From the NCBI GenBank assembly GCA_964020975.1, contig OZ026615.1, positions 26,881,139 to 26,945,138 of the forward strand: 64,000 bases of DNA, given 5' to 3'. This stretch comes from Hermodice carunculata. Its lineage: Eukaryota > Annelida > Polychaeta > Eunicida > Amphinomidae. The notes under the pieces are model-generated. The model had not been told where the DNA came from. It saw nothing but the letters and a program-made list of their open reading frames with translations, and did no database searches. Numbering within the stretch: position 1 is the stretch's first letter; the number at the start of each line of letters is the position of its first letter. This document shows positions 22,913 through 36,700 of this stretch, piece after piece. The position numbers and the translations under genes are program-made.

Positions 22913-23702
22913 AATGCAGCAACACATGTTGAAGAAAGGGGCTGTCCAATGATTAATTAGCATAAGTAACCACAAGGGAACAGACCAAAGATGTTATCTG
23001 CACCTGAGTGGGCATCTGGAGTGCTCAGCATAAGACTTTTACGATCTTCAAGCATGCTGACATCATCATATCATATTTATATTTGCATGGGGTGGTCTCT
23101 TAACATAGAAATCATTATTAAACACAAAAGCTGACGCATCTTCTCCTCCCGGACATTTAATGCTGAGCCAAATGCATGGTTATTGCCAGAATTAAAGCAC
23201 AATATGTATTCAACATTTTAAAAACTGCTTCTATTTCATTTTGAAGAAGCATATGATTGTTGAGATAGATTGTGTTTCAGATGGAGTTGCTAGCACTGGT
23301 AAAGTGATATCTAATAATTGTTCCGCTGAGATATGGAAGTGGATGTTATCTTGCTATGTGTTGTACTTGCATAAAAAGATCACCGCAATACGCCATGCAC
23401 GCCTTGGCTGTTAAGCATGTACATGTCAGTCTAAGTTAATAACTTGCACTTCATAATTTGATTGATGAATTAAGTGTCAGAACCCTCCTGGTGAAATGGG
23501 ATCAATGACAGAAAAACACAGCAAACAGATTGTGCACATACATGCAATTAAGGCATGTTCATTGCGCATGCATGTACCTGTACAGTACATCAGAAAAAAA
23601 AATGGACAATATTGCCAGTGAAGAATGGCAAGAGCTGTTAAGTATTTGCTTGTAAACTCGTAACTTTGCTGACATAAAGGTAAAGCATAGAGATCAACTA
23701 AA
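22913..23702. other. Unassigned DNA
   Basis: No gene or repeat recognised. Frames are short and composition is similar to other unique stretches. Confidence 0.45.
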
Positions 23703-24668
23703 CAAGAGGTCTATGACAGTCCTATGCTCAGCGAACCTGGGACATACAGATGAAGGTGGCCCTGTAGCATTTGGAATTGGACCAAGGTTACCATTCTTTA
23801 AGATCATGATCATGTGCAACTATCTCAAGGCTAAGTACTATAACTGGTTGAATAGTTCTAAAGTAACTACCTGAAACAATGGCTTCATAATTTCAAGTTA
23901 CAACTGAAAATACTTAATTCACTAAAGTATTACATGTTATTGTGACCTTGAAAATTGTGTTAAGATCAGCCATGTGCATCTCATTTAACCTTTTTACATG
24001 ACAATCTCTATGGGCAACATTAAGGTTGTAGCTGCAATAAGTCTCCTGACATCAAGAGAACAGCGCAAGCACATGTACATACCATGTAGTGTCATGTAAC
24101 CTTGAATGTATACATGCACTTGTATGACATCAATGTCATATCCAATGTGTACTGTCAAGCTGACCCCTTCTGAAGACCATTACTGTTTCCAATATCAAAG
24201 GTTTCACTGACAGAGTTACTTGGGTCATCATTTTTAGAGGAAATATGAAAAGATCCATCATTATCAAGACATAAGCAAATATGTCAGTTTGATTTTTTAA
24301 GGTCATCACAGGTCAAAATTAACAAAACCAAAAACAAAACCTATGGGAAGTTTTCTATTATCAATTAATAGTAACCATGGTCCTGGGATCCACCATTTAA
24401 CACTAAGGTGTCCATATTAGCCAATATGTCAATTTGATGTATTGTGGTTTCATAAATTATCAACCCTGCCGACTTCCTCATTTTTTAAACAGTTATGCTT
24501 GTAACTCAGGGACAGATGTTTTTCCTTGTAGATATCTTGTTTCTTTCTCTGACTTTTGTTGTTGAAAACGTGAAGAATTTGTCAAGATCAGTTACAAACT
24601 AGAGTGAATCAACCAGATATCCAGGTACCCCCCCCCAAAAAAAACAAAACAAAACAAAACAAAAAAAA
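23703..24668 (-). mobile_element. HL-E element E4 (3' part)
   Basis: The left boundary is CTTG after a stem with arms close to AGGTCT and AGTCCT on the minus strand. The family motif GCTCAGC lies beside it. The body shares AGGTCAAAATTAACAA and a TATGTCAGTTTGA phrase with E1 (near 6770). It stops at the HL-A copy A3, and no clear continuation was found beyond that. Confidence 0.6.
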
Positions 24669-25756
24669 CTAGTAGTTATTGATTTTACAACACAAAATCA
24701 AACGTCTTGGTGGGACACTCAAGATTTATACAACATAATATGAGTGTAGATAGCAGGTGAAAGATTGATATGGTTGCAACAATCATCACGTGACGTCACC
24801 ATATCAATACTTATCAGGACAGTTTCTGTTTATATCTTAATTTAGAGGACCCACTCCCTCTAACGTCATTTGCCAGCTAACCTAACTGAGGGACTGTGCT
24901 TGTAGTGGCCCACTTCAGTATTGACCAGTCTGTTCTCCCTACAGTTATCAACAGGAGGCACTTTGAAGGTCTAAGCAGGCATAATTCTACCAATTTTGAT
25001 CAAGTTTTGTAAAGTGTTACAGGACTTATCACATGGAAACAAAATTGAAATATGTGACCCTATGACCTTGATAGATGTGTCATACTCATCTAAATACCCT
25101 GCCAGGTTTCATAAATTTTCATGGAATTTAACACAATGATTACACTGAAAATAAATTTGTAACATAAATGATCCAGGGTCCATGAAAATTAGATACAGGT
25201 AACCAATTACCATAAGTCCCTCTCTGACCTTCAGCATTAGGTTAAGGTGACCCAGATACAATATTTATAATCCCTGTCTACATGTATGTCTCACCCAGAT
25301 ACATAATCCTGCCAAGTTTCTTGAAGTTACATTCAGTTTTTCGAGACTTATTGCACAGAAGCTGATTTCACTTAGTGACCATGTCATGTTGATCTTGAGA
25401 ATTAGGTCAAGATCACCCAGCTACAATCCTAACCTAGGTCAGATACATAATCCTACAAAGGATTCAACAATGTTTGGTAAGTTTTTCAGTCCTTATCGCA
25501 TGATAACCAATTCCACATAAGTGACCCTGTGACCTTAAGAACTACACTATAGGTCAGAGTGACTCAGGTACAGTCCCAAGGTAGGTCTCAGCTAGATGCT
25601 CATTCTTACTAAGTTGCGTGAATGTTTTGTGCAGATTTTCAAACTTTGAGAGTAGAAATCGATTTCATACACATGTACAGGTACATGTAAGTGACCATAT
25701 GACCTTGAGAATGTAAGTCAAGGTGACCGGAATGCCAGTTCCACCTGGAGACATAA
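24669..25756 (-). mobile_element. HL-A element, copy A3 (older)
   Basis: The left end shows CTAG (on the minus strand) and a stem with arms GATTTT and AAAATC. The right end shows GGAGACATAA, the inverse of the left subterminal motif. The core has about five degenerate units in which TCAAGGTCA is mutated (for example TCAAGATCA near 25407). Divergence is greater than in A1 and A2, which suggests greater age. Confidence 0.7.
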
Positions 25757-26672
25757 CTACATGTACATGTACATATATTTTCCTTTCAGTATCGTGAGCA
25801 TGTTTCGTGTTTTAGCATACCACTGCGAGTAATTGAATTTTTTTGAGCCCTTTTATCCAAACAAAAATCAGCTGTCATGAGCTAAATGATAGTGAAACAC
25901 ACCCAAGGGGCAAAACGAACCCCAAAGTTAGAGGGATGAGTGTTGTGTGGAAATAGTTTTCCCCAAATGGAGACACAGCAGTTTGCAATCAATGCAGCAA
26001 GGAGTTAAATACTCTGGAGGTTTCACAAGCAATCTGCTAAAATATATAAAATATGCCCATGTAGATCATGTTGTTGATGCCAAGTTCACCATCCAGACAG
26101 CTGAATTACAAAATGTATCACCAATGAGCACCACATCATGTGAATCTAAAGCACTAGCTTACAGTGAAACTCTGTGACTCCTGAACAGCAGACCTCAAAG
26201 CCTTGACAACTTTGGAAGGACAAGCATTCAAGCGATTATGTAAAGCCATGATTCCACGGTATATTTCTATCTTTTCTTGCCTCTCTTCATTCACTAATCA
26301 AAAAGAAAAAAGACATTTCCATTACTTGAATTTAAATAATGCCAGTGCTTGATTCAACTAGTGAACTAGTGGGAATGCAGGATCAGTCTGTATTATAAGA
26401 ACCTGGTGGCAATATTGTCTCCAGAATTTTGGTCTACTGCCTGTCTAACCCCAGTGCCAGCTGGAAGAGCTCCTACAAATCAGTTTTGCGCACCAATTTG
26501 TCAGAGAAAACATTGTTAAGCTAAATATTCAGCAAAGACAACTTTTTGAACAGCCCTACATCTACATGTAGCATAGAATATGTCTGTCTAGCTGTTTAAA
26601 ACGTTGTCTTTGCTAAAGATTTACCTTTAAATAAACAAGGAGCCACTACTCAGAGAGACATGTACATGTATG
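25757..26672. other. Unassigned DNA
   Basis: No gene found. A short inverted pair (AGCAAAGACAAC near 26533 and GTTGTCTTTGCT near 26603) may mark a small foldback element. Confidence 0.45.
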
Positions 26673-26900
26673 GGTATAGGCTCTGAAACACGTTCTGAGT
26701 AGTTACTTGCTAAAGACCTTTCAATCTATTGGGGCTAATACAGCCTGTGTAAAAATTCTACAGAAAAACGTACACAATATTGACTATAGTACTTCCATAT
26801 GTATACAGGTTAGCTTATGGAGAGCAAAGAGTTCAGACTGCGAGTGGGGGGAATGACTACTAGGAAGTGGTTCTGGACAAAAAGACACAAATACAATTAG
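26673..26900 (+). repeat. Dispersed repeat pair, member 1
   Basis: The sequence from TATAGGCT(C)TGAAACA to a GACACAAATACAA phrase recurs at 29264-29499 in the same orientation. It has many substitutions and small indels. It has no coding potential and no terminal signature. Confidence 0.8.
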
Positions 26901-27838
26901 TCTCACCCCAGATAAATGTATAAACTGCCCTCCACAATATGTTGTATTGCATGGATGGATCACAATTCTCAAGACTGACATGAGGAGGTTCTCTTTTGAA
27001 GTTACTTCATTTATTACATACATAAAGCTTTATTGTCTGTGTGAATAATTATTCATTTTTTCCAGATTTGTGGCTCCAAGACCTTATAAGCTTGCAAAAT
27101 TTGATAAAAATCCAAGAACTGTGATTTTCAGAGATTGCCATAATAGATGGTATTGGCATTTTAACCACTGACTGCCAAACACTGCCACATTATATTACCA
27201 GACTCAGAAGCATCACAAGAGAAATGCAGCAAAGAGTCTGGCACCGAAAGTGCTCAAGAAAAAAAAGTCTTCCCATTGAAAGATTTAGGAAGTTCTCCCA
27301 AGCTCTTAGACCCTCCTTTGCTTGGCTAGACAGACGTATTCTATGCTACATGTACATGTAGGACTGTTTAACCCTGATGGTCAGGATCATTAGCCTCCGC
27401 AAAAATGTTCAACCAGGGGTTATGACCGAACAGGCCCAGTTACGAGTGCCAATGATACATTGTAATTCCTTAAGGGTGACTTTCATTTTAACCTGTGCTT
27501 TGGCAATTATCAGAGACGGGTACTTTGCCCGTTTGTCAAGGCACAGCCTGGCCTTGAACCTGACAGTCTGGGCCTGGACGGGGAGGGGGGGATTATACCC
27601 AGCTATTTACACATCTGTTTAGTATGTGGCACTTACATGTACCGTACCCCAATTTCTCATGGGCATATGGAATGTCAGGTGCCATCTACTTATTGGAATA
27701 TGATGAAATATAGAGAACTGATGTAGATTCACTGTGGAAATATGTTTTGATTAAATAAACTCCCAGCTGCACACAACACTCAGGTGTTGATTTGTGGTTG
27801 TAGAATAGTCTGCTGCACAGACAAAATTATTTGAGTCG
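26901..27838. other. Unassigned DNA
   Basis: An 81-codon frame at 27377-27622 has no recognisable domain. Nothing else is supported. Confidence 0.4.
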
Positions 27839-27964
27839 TTAATCTGTCAAACCAAATCCCCCTCCTTGTTTGCCTGTCTGCACACCTATCACCCAAGCAA
27901 CAGGCATGCAGGTGATCAGGCCCACAAGCAGGCAAACGAGGGGAATTTGGTTTTGACAGATTAA
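27839..27964. mobile_element. TTAA-flanked hairpin MITE
   Basis: TTAA flanks both sides. The inverted repeats begin TCTGTCAAACCAAATCCCC on the left and the complementary TCTGTCAAAACCAAATTCCCC-like sequence on the right, and reach about 35 bp including GTTTGCCTG. The internal loop is about 50 bp. The TTAA target suggests a piggyBac or Kolobok relative. It is distinct from family M. Confidence 0.85.
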
Positions 27965-29263
27965 GGACGAGAGCTTTTTTGTATTTATCCCATATGATCC
28001 ATTAAAAAAGAAAAAAAGACAATTTATATCACTTGTACCATTTCACAACATTGCATTGGACTTTACCAGAGTCATTCCACATGTATGAATATAAAATTTA
28101 AACAACAAAGAAAAGCAGTCGACCATATAGGGCTAAATTGGCAGATTTTTTTGAATGGCTGTCGCTTCTGGTGTGCTGTTGACTTCTGCTTGCTGTTGCA
28201 TTACTGTTCACAGACTGCACATTTTTGTGCCAGCTCAGCTGCTGAATGATGATTGGCCAAACACCCTTTGAGTCTTTAGTGCTGATGAAAAAGTTGGTTG
28301 ACCTTTGACTCATAGTCATACAAAATATGATGCCTGCCATATTTGGAAAACCATATCTCTGATTTTACAAAATGGTAAATAGTACACGTAGTCCCACACA
28401 TGGGATATGGTCAACAATATCAGATAGACCATATTCCATGGGTTTTCAATGTAATATGGTACAAAGTAGGGGATAAATAGCAAATATACAGGTTATCCTA
28501 AAGAGGCATGGCAGTGCCTATGAGCCTCGATCGGCCAGTCAGTATCCCATAGAATCCAGACATTCCTTTTTATAGTGTACACAATTTTCTTGTAGTTTTT
28601 ATGTTGTGTATTCCCTGCATCTGGAGAATCTCTTAATTAACTACATGTATATGTACGTCAGTAAATGTAGGTGAGACAATATAACGGAAGCAAGTTCCAC
28701 TTGTTTTCTTTCTAATTGATTTTTTGTTCGTTTAAAAATATTTTATTTGTGATTGCAGAAATACATGAATAAGCTCATCTCGCTTTTAAGTTTTGATTTT
28801 TTTTTAAATGGTAATTAAATTAAACTGACAAAGTCACAATGTTTTTACTTCTACAGGTGTAGGTACACAATGCAGTATGATGCTACAGAATGGTCAAAAA
28901 CACCCTTGAAGAAAACTACAAAGCTACATGTATAAAGTCACCCAAGTCAGGTACCTGGCTCAATCATTGCAATACCCATCAATTGCAGTTGACACAATAG
29001 CTTCTTTTTCAAATGATGGATATATAGGGCTGTTTACTATTCATGGATTTAAATGATCAATGTGAGCTAATCAGTTTGTGTTTGGGTGTCTGCCACCTAC
29101 AGGACAAGCACACTGGTGAAACTCAGGAAATTACCCAGCACATTAAAGATATCATCATGGGATTAAACAGCAAGTTGGCATGAGATCCCATTCATGACAG
29201 GCAATGCTGCAAATATGATAAAAGCAGTAAATTTGTTTGGTTGGCCAAATTTTATACAGGTAA
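27965..29263. other. Unassigned DNA
   Basis: A short imperfect hairpin lies at about 28395-28442 (arms close to CATGGGATATGGTC and GACCATATTCCATG). No gene found. Confidence 0.45.
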
Positions 29264-29499
29264 TAGGCTTCGAAACATGTTGAGTAGTTAACCGCTGAAG
29301 ACCCTTTAATTTATTTTGGGATGATACAGCCTATGTCAAAATTTTACAGAGGAATGTGTGCAATATGGACAAGAGTGATTCCATATGTATATAGGTTAGA
29401 CAGGGACAGGTTGGCTTATGGAGAGTAAAGAGTTCGGACAGCAGAATAGGGTAAAGACTACTAGGAAGTCTTTCTGGGCAAATAGACACAAATACAACA
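29264..29499 (+). repeat. Dispersed repeat pair, member 2
   Basis: Matches 26673-26900 in direct orientation, including TCCATATGTATA(C/T)AGGTTAG, TTATGGAGAG and a CTACTAGGAAGT phrase. Confidence 0.8.
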
Positions 29500-30173
29500 C
29501 CATGTTTTGTTCATTTATTTCAACTCAGTATTGTGTCAGGTTTGTAGTTTGGCCAAAAAATGCCATTGATGTACATGTACATGTACTTCCCACAAGAGTA
29601 CCTTGTCAACATATCCTTTCCACATGTGGAAATGTAAATCACTACCTGGACACTGCAGAAATGCTCGTGCATCTGCAACAAAACATGGAAATTGAGTGAA
29701 TACGCTGTACATACACGACTCATGGACTTTGACTTCCATTTGTCACATGTAATTGCAATGCTAATTCACATTTTCCACTTTTCATCCAAAGCCGCTAGCC
29801 CAATTCACTTCAAATGTGGTGGGATGCTAGTTTGGATAGGTCTCTATAAAGTTGGTTTATCCATGTTCCAAAGACTTTTGTATTTTTAATGAATTGTTTT
29901 TTGTTTTTGTTTTCAATTTGTTGGCAATATCTTAGTAAAATCTTCTGCAAAATCACTTGTTTAATTGTTTTGAAATTGCATACGGACACTACTGGGAACC
30001 CCTAGACCCTAATTTGTTCAAGAGGCTACTTTTTATATTTTTTCGTTTTTGTTTTAGGAATGCTTGTACATGTATATTACAGCTTTTTTTGACATCTTCT
30101 CCAGAACCACCACTCAGATTGTGCTGAAACTTGGTGCAAATGTACTTTGTGGATGGGTCAAATAAAGCTGGTA

Positions 30174-31447
30174 CAAAGGCTGGCTGAAAAGTTGTAAGCC
30201 TTAGTGGAAAATCTCAATCAGATTGAAACAAATTTTTGCTGCCAACAAGTACAGTCATTTAATGAACCATTGACATAAGAACTGCAACTGTAGTGTGATT
30301 AGTGTCTTTGTACCAGACCATCTTGTGAACCTATGCATTGAAACCACCAGTAATGGACAAAACTGGCTATATATAGGGCAGTCATCAAGTACCTTCAACT
30401 GAAAGGGCTAACTTCAACACAGATACATGCCAGCATGGTATCCACTTAAGGGGATGATGCCCCATCATTTCCACTGTTAGGAAGTGGGCTGGGGAATTCA
30501 AGCATGACAGAGAGAGCCTTGACGATGACAGGCATCCAGGAAAGCCTTCAACAGCAACCATTCCGGAAAACATTACCTGGGTGCATGACATGGTGATGGC
30601 TGATCGGCGATTGATCACTCGACATATTGCCACTGTTGTGGGATCTCTCATGAGATGGTTGAGCACATTATCACCAAGCAGTTGGGAATGACAATTTAAA
30701 GTTTCTGCAAGATGGGTGCCAAAGCACTTGACAGTGGATTAGAAATGTGTCAGATTCTTGGCATCCCATGGCAATTTATGCCATTTTGAAGCAGATTCTG
30801 ATTTTTTTGCCCGATTTGTAACCTTGGATGAGATGTGGATTCATCAGTTTAAACCAGAAACCAAAATTCAGTCTAAACAGTAGAAGCATCCGGGATCGCC
30901 ACCCCAAATAAGCCAAGTCAGTTCCTTCTGCTGGAAAGGTGATGGCTTCAGTCTTTTGGGATTCCAATGGTATTCTGCTGATTGACAATCAATTGAAGAT
31001 ATTATGCTGACCTACTGAGACATGAAGCGATCAAAGCTATTAAAGCGATGGGGAATGCTCCCTAAAGGAGTCCTGCTCCACCAAGACAATGCTCCTGTTC
31101 CCAAATTGGTGGCTGCCATGTCAGCAATCAATGATTGCGGCTTTGAATTCACTGACCATCCCACTTATTCAACCAATTTTTTCACCATCAGACTTCCACC
31201 TGTTTCTCAAAATGAAAAAGGAACAAGCCAGTCGCCATTTTCCTAGTAATGATGACATTATTTCTGCTGTGAATGACTTTTTTAGGGTGGCTGAAGAAAA
31301 TTTCTTCTTGACGGGCATCCAAGACTTGCAGCATTGCTGGCAAAAGTGTGTAAACCTGGAAGGGGACTGTGTAGAGAAATAAATGAAAACCATTGACTTT
31401 GTACAGGTCTTTGACAGCTAGGCTCAGAACTTTTCAGCCAGCTCTCA
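30174..31447 (+). mobile_element. Mariner transposon, near full length, inactive
   Basis: TA flanks both ends (30172-30173 and 31448-31449). The inverted repeats share GCTGGCTGAAAAGTT and an AGCCT(A/T)A-type continuation, and the four differences in the outer bases are all transitions. The length, 1274 bp, is normal for mariner. The transposase reads on the plus strand in several frames, so the copy is dead. It lies inside the HL-E element E5 and is therefore younger than that element. Confidence 0.95.
30340..31382 (+). pseudogene. Mariner transposase pseudogene
   Basis: The N-terminal half is readable as RKWAGEFKHDRESLDDD and a following WVHDMVMADRRLITRHI segment, which belong to the mariner DNA-binding region. 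The catalytic core follows: TLDEMWIHQFKPETK (first aspartate, about 30825), LLHQDNAPVPK (second aspartate, codon 31085-31087) and PSDFHLF (third aspartate, codon 31191-31193). The last two aspartates are 106 bases apart instead of a multiple of three, so a small indel separates them; the family spacing is 34 residues (D34D). The C-terminus ends LQHCWQKCVNLEGDCVEK at a stop near 31382. Stops and frame changes elsewhere show that it cannot make transposase. Confidence 0.93.
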
Positions 31448-33711
31448 TAATTAACATGATTATAACTAGGTGAAGATAATGCAGAACCCTGGTTTATATG
31501 GAACTTATCAATTTGGGTATATGTCTGTTGATGCATATTCATTTTTCCTGTAAATTACTATGTAAGTCAATATGGGGATTGCAAAGGTAATTCACATTAT
31601 TAACTTCTCCAAAAAAATCAGCCAGATTCCCTTCAAACTTGGTGGGAATGTACATGTACCCTACAGAATTATTCAAATGGTCATGCTCAGTGATTTTTCA
31701 AATTTTCATGAATTTTTATGTTAAGTTTTCTGGGTAAAATCTGAAAAAATGTTTATCTCCAAAAGTGTTTAGCTAACTGCTTTAAAATTATACAGTCCCA
31801 CATCTGGAGTCCCCTAGACCTTTACTTGTTTGAGTGCTGGCAGAGGTGTAACTGTTGTAGTATTTTTATGAATTTGTATGCTTTTTCACTATTTTGGATT
31901 TTTTACAAACTGCATGTTGGATTCTCTTCAAACTTTGTGAGAATGCACCTGGAGTCAATTTGCATTATATTTGTTCATTACATGTTGCTGCTGGCATTTC
32001 CCCATTTAATGAATCACATGCATTCAAATAAGGAATTATTGGTACGGGTACATGTACATGTTAGCACTGGGTTTGTTTTGTTTTTTAAGGAATATAAGCA
32101 ACTTTGACAATTGGCTTAAGCCTTGGTAATGGTGGATCCTAGGCTCATGCTTACTATAATTAAACACTACACTGGAATAGCAAATTACCAATAGGGTTTC
32201 TTGTGGTGTTGTTGATTTTTACCTGGAAAGGTCAAACAGACACCTTGGCTTGTATACAGTGTATCTCGATATTGGTAGATCCTTTGCCCATGGTTACTAA
32301 TAAAACAATTATAGGAAATTACTTGCATGTAAGAGGTTTCTTGTGTCAATTTTGACCTTGAATGACCTTGAAAGGCCAAACAAATATACATGTACTGCCT
32401 TTTACATGTATTTTGTTAATGACGGATCGTGTCACTCTTCATCTAAAAATGATGACTCCAACACTGTGAGCCTGATTGAGTGAAGACTTTGATACTGCAA
32501 ACAGTGATGACAGTCTTACAGAAGAGTAACTGTGACATTATTTCAAAGATTACAGGATCACTTCTGTCTCTCTATGCAAGAAATGAGCACAGCACTGTCA
32601 CATTCCTCTAGTTCTTTATTTTTCTTTTTCGAGAAACGCTAGATGTTTTCTTCTATAAAGCTACTTGGGCAATGGGTTTGAAATTGCACAAAAACAATTC
32701 TAGATACCCATCCCTAGCCAAAGAAAACTCCTATTTGTGGATTGAAATTGCATTCATTTGGGATCCTTTTAAGAGTATGGATTCTTTAAGGATTTAAACA
32801 AGATTTTTTTTAAAGGAAGGATTCTTTCTGCCATAGAATTATTCACAACTACATGTAGCTATATTGCAAGCAGTTTTTCTGCAGTTTAAAAAGAATCCTC
32901 CGCAATAGGGGATTTTATGTGGAATTTATTTGGATTCCTCTTTTGTGAAAAATTTGCATAGACAATCCTTCCCATCATGCATTTTTGTTTTGGTGGGAAG
33001 GTAGCCATTTTGGTGAAGTGACATGCAGTCAGACCTTCTCTCAAGAGAAAGCCGTATGTTTGGTGGATCTTTGAGACAAAACAGGATAGGGACTACATTA
33101 ACTACAACAGTAAGTTTTCTACACACATGCTGAACAACCAGTACTTGTGTGCCAAATTATAAATTTGTCAGCTTGATCTTTCAATCCATCACAGTATAGA
33201 AGCAGAATGCAAGAGCTTTGAGAAGTAAAGTATCAAATATTGTACATCAATGTGATTGCATGTACAATTTTCTGTACTGTAAACTCACTTTATTTTGCTG
33301 TGTTTTTCTTCCTGCTTTTAATTGGCACAAAACTGTGAAAATAAAAACACAACAAAATATTCTAACATTGGTATGATGGGAACTGAGACTATCATAATGA
33401 AATCAAACATCAGTGATCATGCCTGAAATGCAAAAACAGTGAAAATTAGTGCATGTGAAAATTAGTGCATTCACAGTATTTAATATGACATAATGTTTGT
33501 CTTATGATGGCTGTAGTGTAAAAAGAATTAGATTCTTTACATTGATCAACTAATTCTGTGCTATACACTGTAATAATGTGAAGGGTTACAGCTTTTATAA
33601 AGTTTCAGAGCCACCACATGTACAGTGTACCTTAATGGAAAAGGGTGGGACTTATTTCCAGGTGAAGGTGTCAAGGTCAGCTGAGGGTGAGCTGTTCAAA
33701 CAGCCCTCTTG

Positions 33712-36700
33712 TCTCATACATTCATGGTCTTTCTGCACATCCTGAGTATTACACACATAACAGAAAATCTAATCCATGCAGTGACATCACATGGCGTACA
33801 TGTACTTGCTGTTCATCCGGCTAATGGGGACATGCAGACATTAGCACTGAACACACTTGTAATGATTTGGCCTTCCTAATACACAACAGATGAGGACTTT
33901 TTTCTGTTTGCACCACAGAAGCAATATAAAGTTTTTATGACAGTTAAGTAAAATATTCATGGACAATAAATGCTTATCTTGCACCTGCAGTTGCTTTCAG
34001 ATGCCTCTCCACAGGTTATCAGACATGATACCGGCATCACATCTTGCACGTTCTGCAAGCTGCATGCTGCAGTCATCCCTCAAGCATGCAAGCTCTTACA
34101 ATTATACAGATCACATTCATTATTTATAACACAAGCGCAAATACTGTAATGCTAGTAAACACAGACCTAACTGACTGACACCTTGGTCAGAGACAGAAGC
34201 TGAGCCATTATACTTAGATCAATACATATACATTATAAAACATTGTATTTCATGTGTTAACAAGTGATATGTCTGCATCAATACATTATTAGAATAGTGG
34301 AAGGAAATCTGGAAGGATCATGTGAAAGCACGCACCTGCAAATAGTCCTCCATACCAGGAGATTACATGTAACTGCTAAAGCACGACATGCAGATTACTT
34401 TGTGCCATCATGTGTTCAGAAGTACATGCAACCAGTGAAATGTTAATTGTAATGGCCAGACAAAAAAGAGCAAAGACTTTCTGTCATGAAAAGGCAAGAG
34501 TTCTGTACAAGCTTAACAATAAGTAACTCTTCCTGCATTACAATGAACTGTTTACCTGCATTAAAACAAACTAAGAAATATACAAGCCAAACTCTACAAT
34601 TACATGATCAAGTTACATGTGAGAAAGTGAAAACAGCGAAAAGAGAAAAAATGTATATGCGTGGGGAAACGATTCATACAAGAAACTTATATGACTCCTT
34701 AAAGATAAATAAAGACCAATTGCTGGCAGTCAGTTTTATTATTGATACTTTAGAGCTATCCTGTTGTCAAACCTAAACAGTGACAAAACTCATTCTGGAC
34801 ATGTTTCAGTCTCAGCTGAATATCAGTGTGTGTGGGCACCGCAGTTCTTAATCCTCCCCCCCCCCCCCCCAATGATAAATCCCATGCAATAGTCAGCAGC
34901 TCCAAAAAACCGTTGGGACAGTGCCACTCTCTGATCTCTATCACATGCAGATATAAGCAGAGCATGGAGTTCAGCATCCTATTTTCAGACCTTCATGGGA
35001 AATCTGCAAAGTAGTAGACAATTCAGGTCACTCTGTCAACACACCTGTACAAACTCTGTGTAAAAATGAGCAGCAGTTCTTACTTCTTACAATAGTTTAA
35101 TTTTGCATGATTTATGTAATATTATGCAGTGTCCAACCTGTCTGCATACATGTACCAGTAATGTGTAAATCTTGAAGCTGATTTCCCACATAAATTGCCA
35201 CTAACCATGCATGGTGCAGTCTCCAGTTTGAATATACATGTACCAGGCACAGAGCCTTGTTCTTGGTGTCAAGCGCCATTCACTGTGAGTCTGTGGTTGA
35301 AGACATTAGTCCAGGAAGCTAGTGCAAACAATAACAGGAAATTGAAGGACCCTGTATCACATTTTGATGGTGTTATCTTTGAGTACAAATAATTCATAAA
35401 ATAAATAAATCAATCAACAAACAAATAAATAAATAAAACCTTGGCACCTCTTAAATCTAGTTCCCTGAGAATATAGAGAGGAATCCAGGTTATAAACCTG
35501 GGATCCAGTTTATTGTATCAATGAACATAGTGTCCCTGGTACCAATTGTACATGTAAACATCATTATGTGTGAAATGATGAGCTGTTTGGTGTGCTGTTA
35601 AACTTTTTGAATCGGAAACAATGTTTGAGATATAGACCTACATGTAGACCCACTTGATTGAGTAACTACATGTATACATACAGTTTGAGACAGCTGATGA
35701 TGTTTTTCTTCAGAAGAATCTGAGAAGTTATGCAAACAGGTAGGATTTCTTGTGGAAGCTTTCTTGTTCAAAATAAGGAATAAGGCCTACAATAGTCCAT
35801 CTGATCACAAAAAATGATCATGACTGCACACAAGAAAAGTCAACATGCACCACACCCCACAATTAAGTCTCTAGCACTACATATCGGTACTTCTTTGGAC
35901 ATCCTTAAGCCCAGGGGCAAGTGATGGTCTTTCTGAGAAGGAGAAATAAATGTTTTGTATAAAAATTTAAGCCCTTCACATCATCATTGTATTGAGGAGT
36001 TGAACTTCTTTTTGGGGTATGTACATAGGGCTTTGTTTTTTCCATTGTCCTCAATGCATTCTTGCTGGATTTGTTTGTTTATGCAAGTTACTACACGTAC
36101 ATGTAGCTAAGAAAAATTGTGGAAAAATTTCCCATGATCAGTATTGTGTTTACAGTAAGGTAAAAGTAAGATTGTTGTGATCCAGTTCCAGTTCACCGGT
36201 CATCCCAGTTGAATAAACAAATGTGACCATGCCAGAATACAAGTTGGAGTAATCCATGCAGCAACTCCTCCATAAAGAACATTCTTACTTTTCAACCTGC
36301 TGCTGTCTCACTACTAGCTCATCTTTCTCCCTGTCATGAGCAGGAAACAAGTCTCTTTGTAACTAACTCCTTTTATATATGTACTGGGGATGAACGCACA
36401 ACAACAGGAGGAGGAGGAGGAGGAGGAGGAGGAGGAGGAGGAACTTTCCATACATGTAGGTTTCTGGTACATCATCAGGTAAATCTGATAAAAATTTGGT
36501 CAGTTTAATTCTTTTTGAGATATTTGTCATTTCAGCATGTCTTATTCCCTGGGATTATCATTATTTTTTTTTCTTGCAAATTAGTTTTTCACATGTATAC
36601 ATTGAAAATTTAAACATTGGCCCATCACTCAATTGAGATAATTTTCAAAAAGAAAACAGCTCTGAGGTTTTACTGATAGAGCCTTATAAATGTGTGTTCA

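Larger units (their letters stand above)
29770..33711 (+). mobile_element. HL-E element E5, split by a mariner
   Basis: The 3' terminus is at the right: GGTCAGCTGAG, then a stem with arms GCTGT and ACAGC (33691-33704), then CTCTTG and T. This is the plus-strand version of the minus-strand HL-E ends. The left part (29770-30173) and the part after the mariner (31448 onward) both carry HL-E phrases in reverse orientation, such as CTTCAAACTTGGTGGGAATG. The HL-E match is clearest to about 32400, and the interval up to the 3' end is weaker. The 5' end was not found. Confidence 0.58.
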
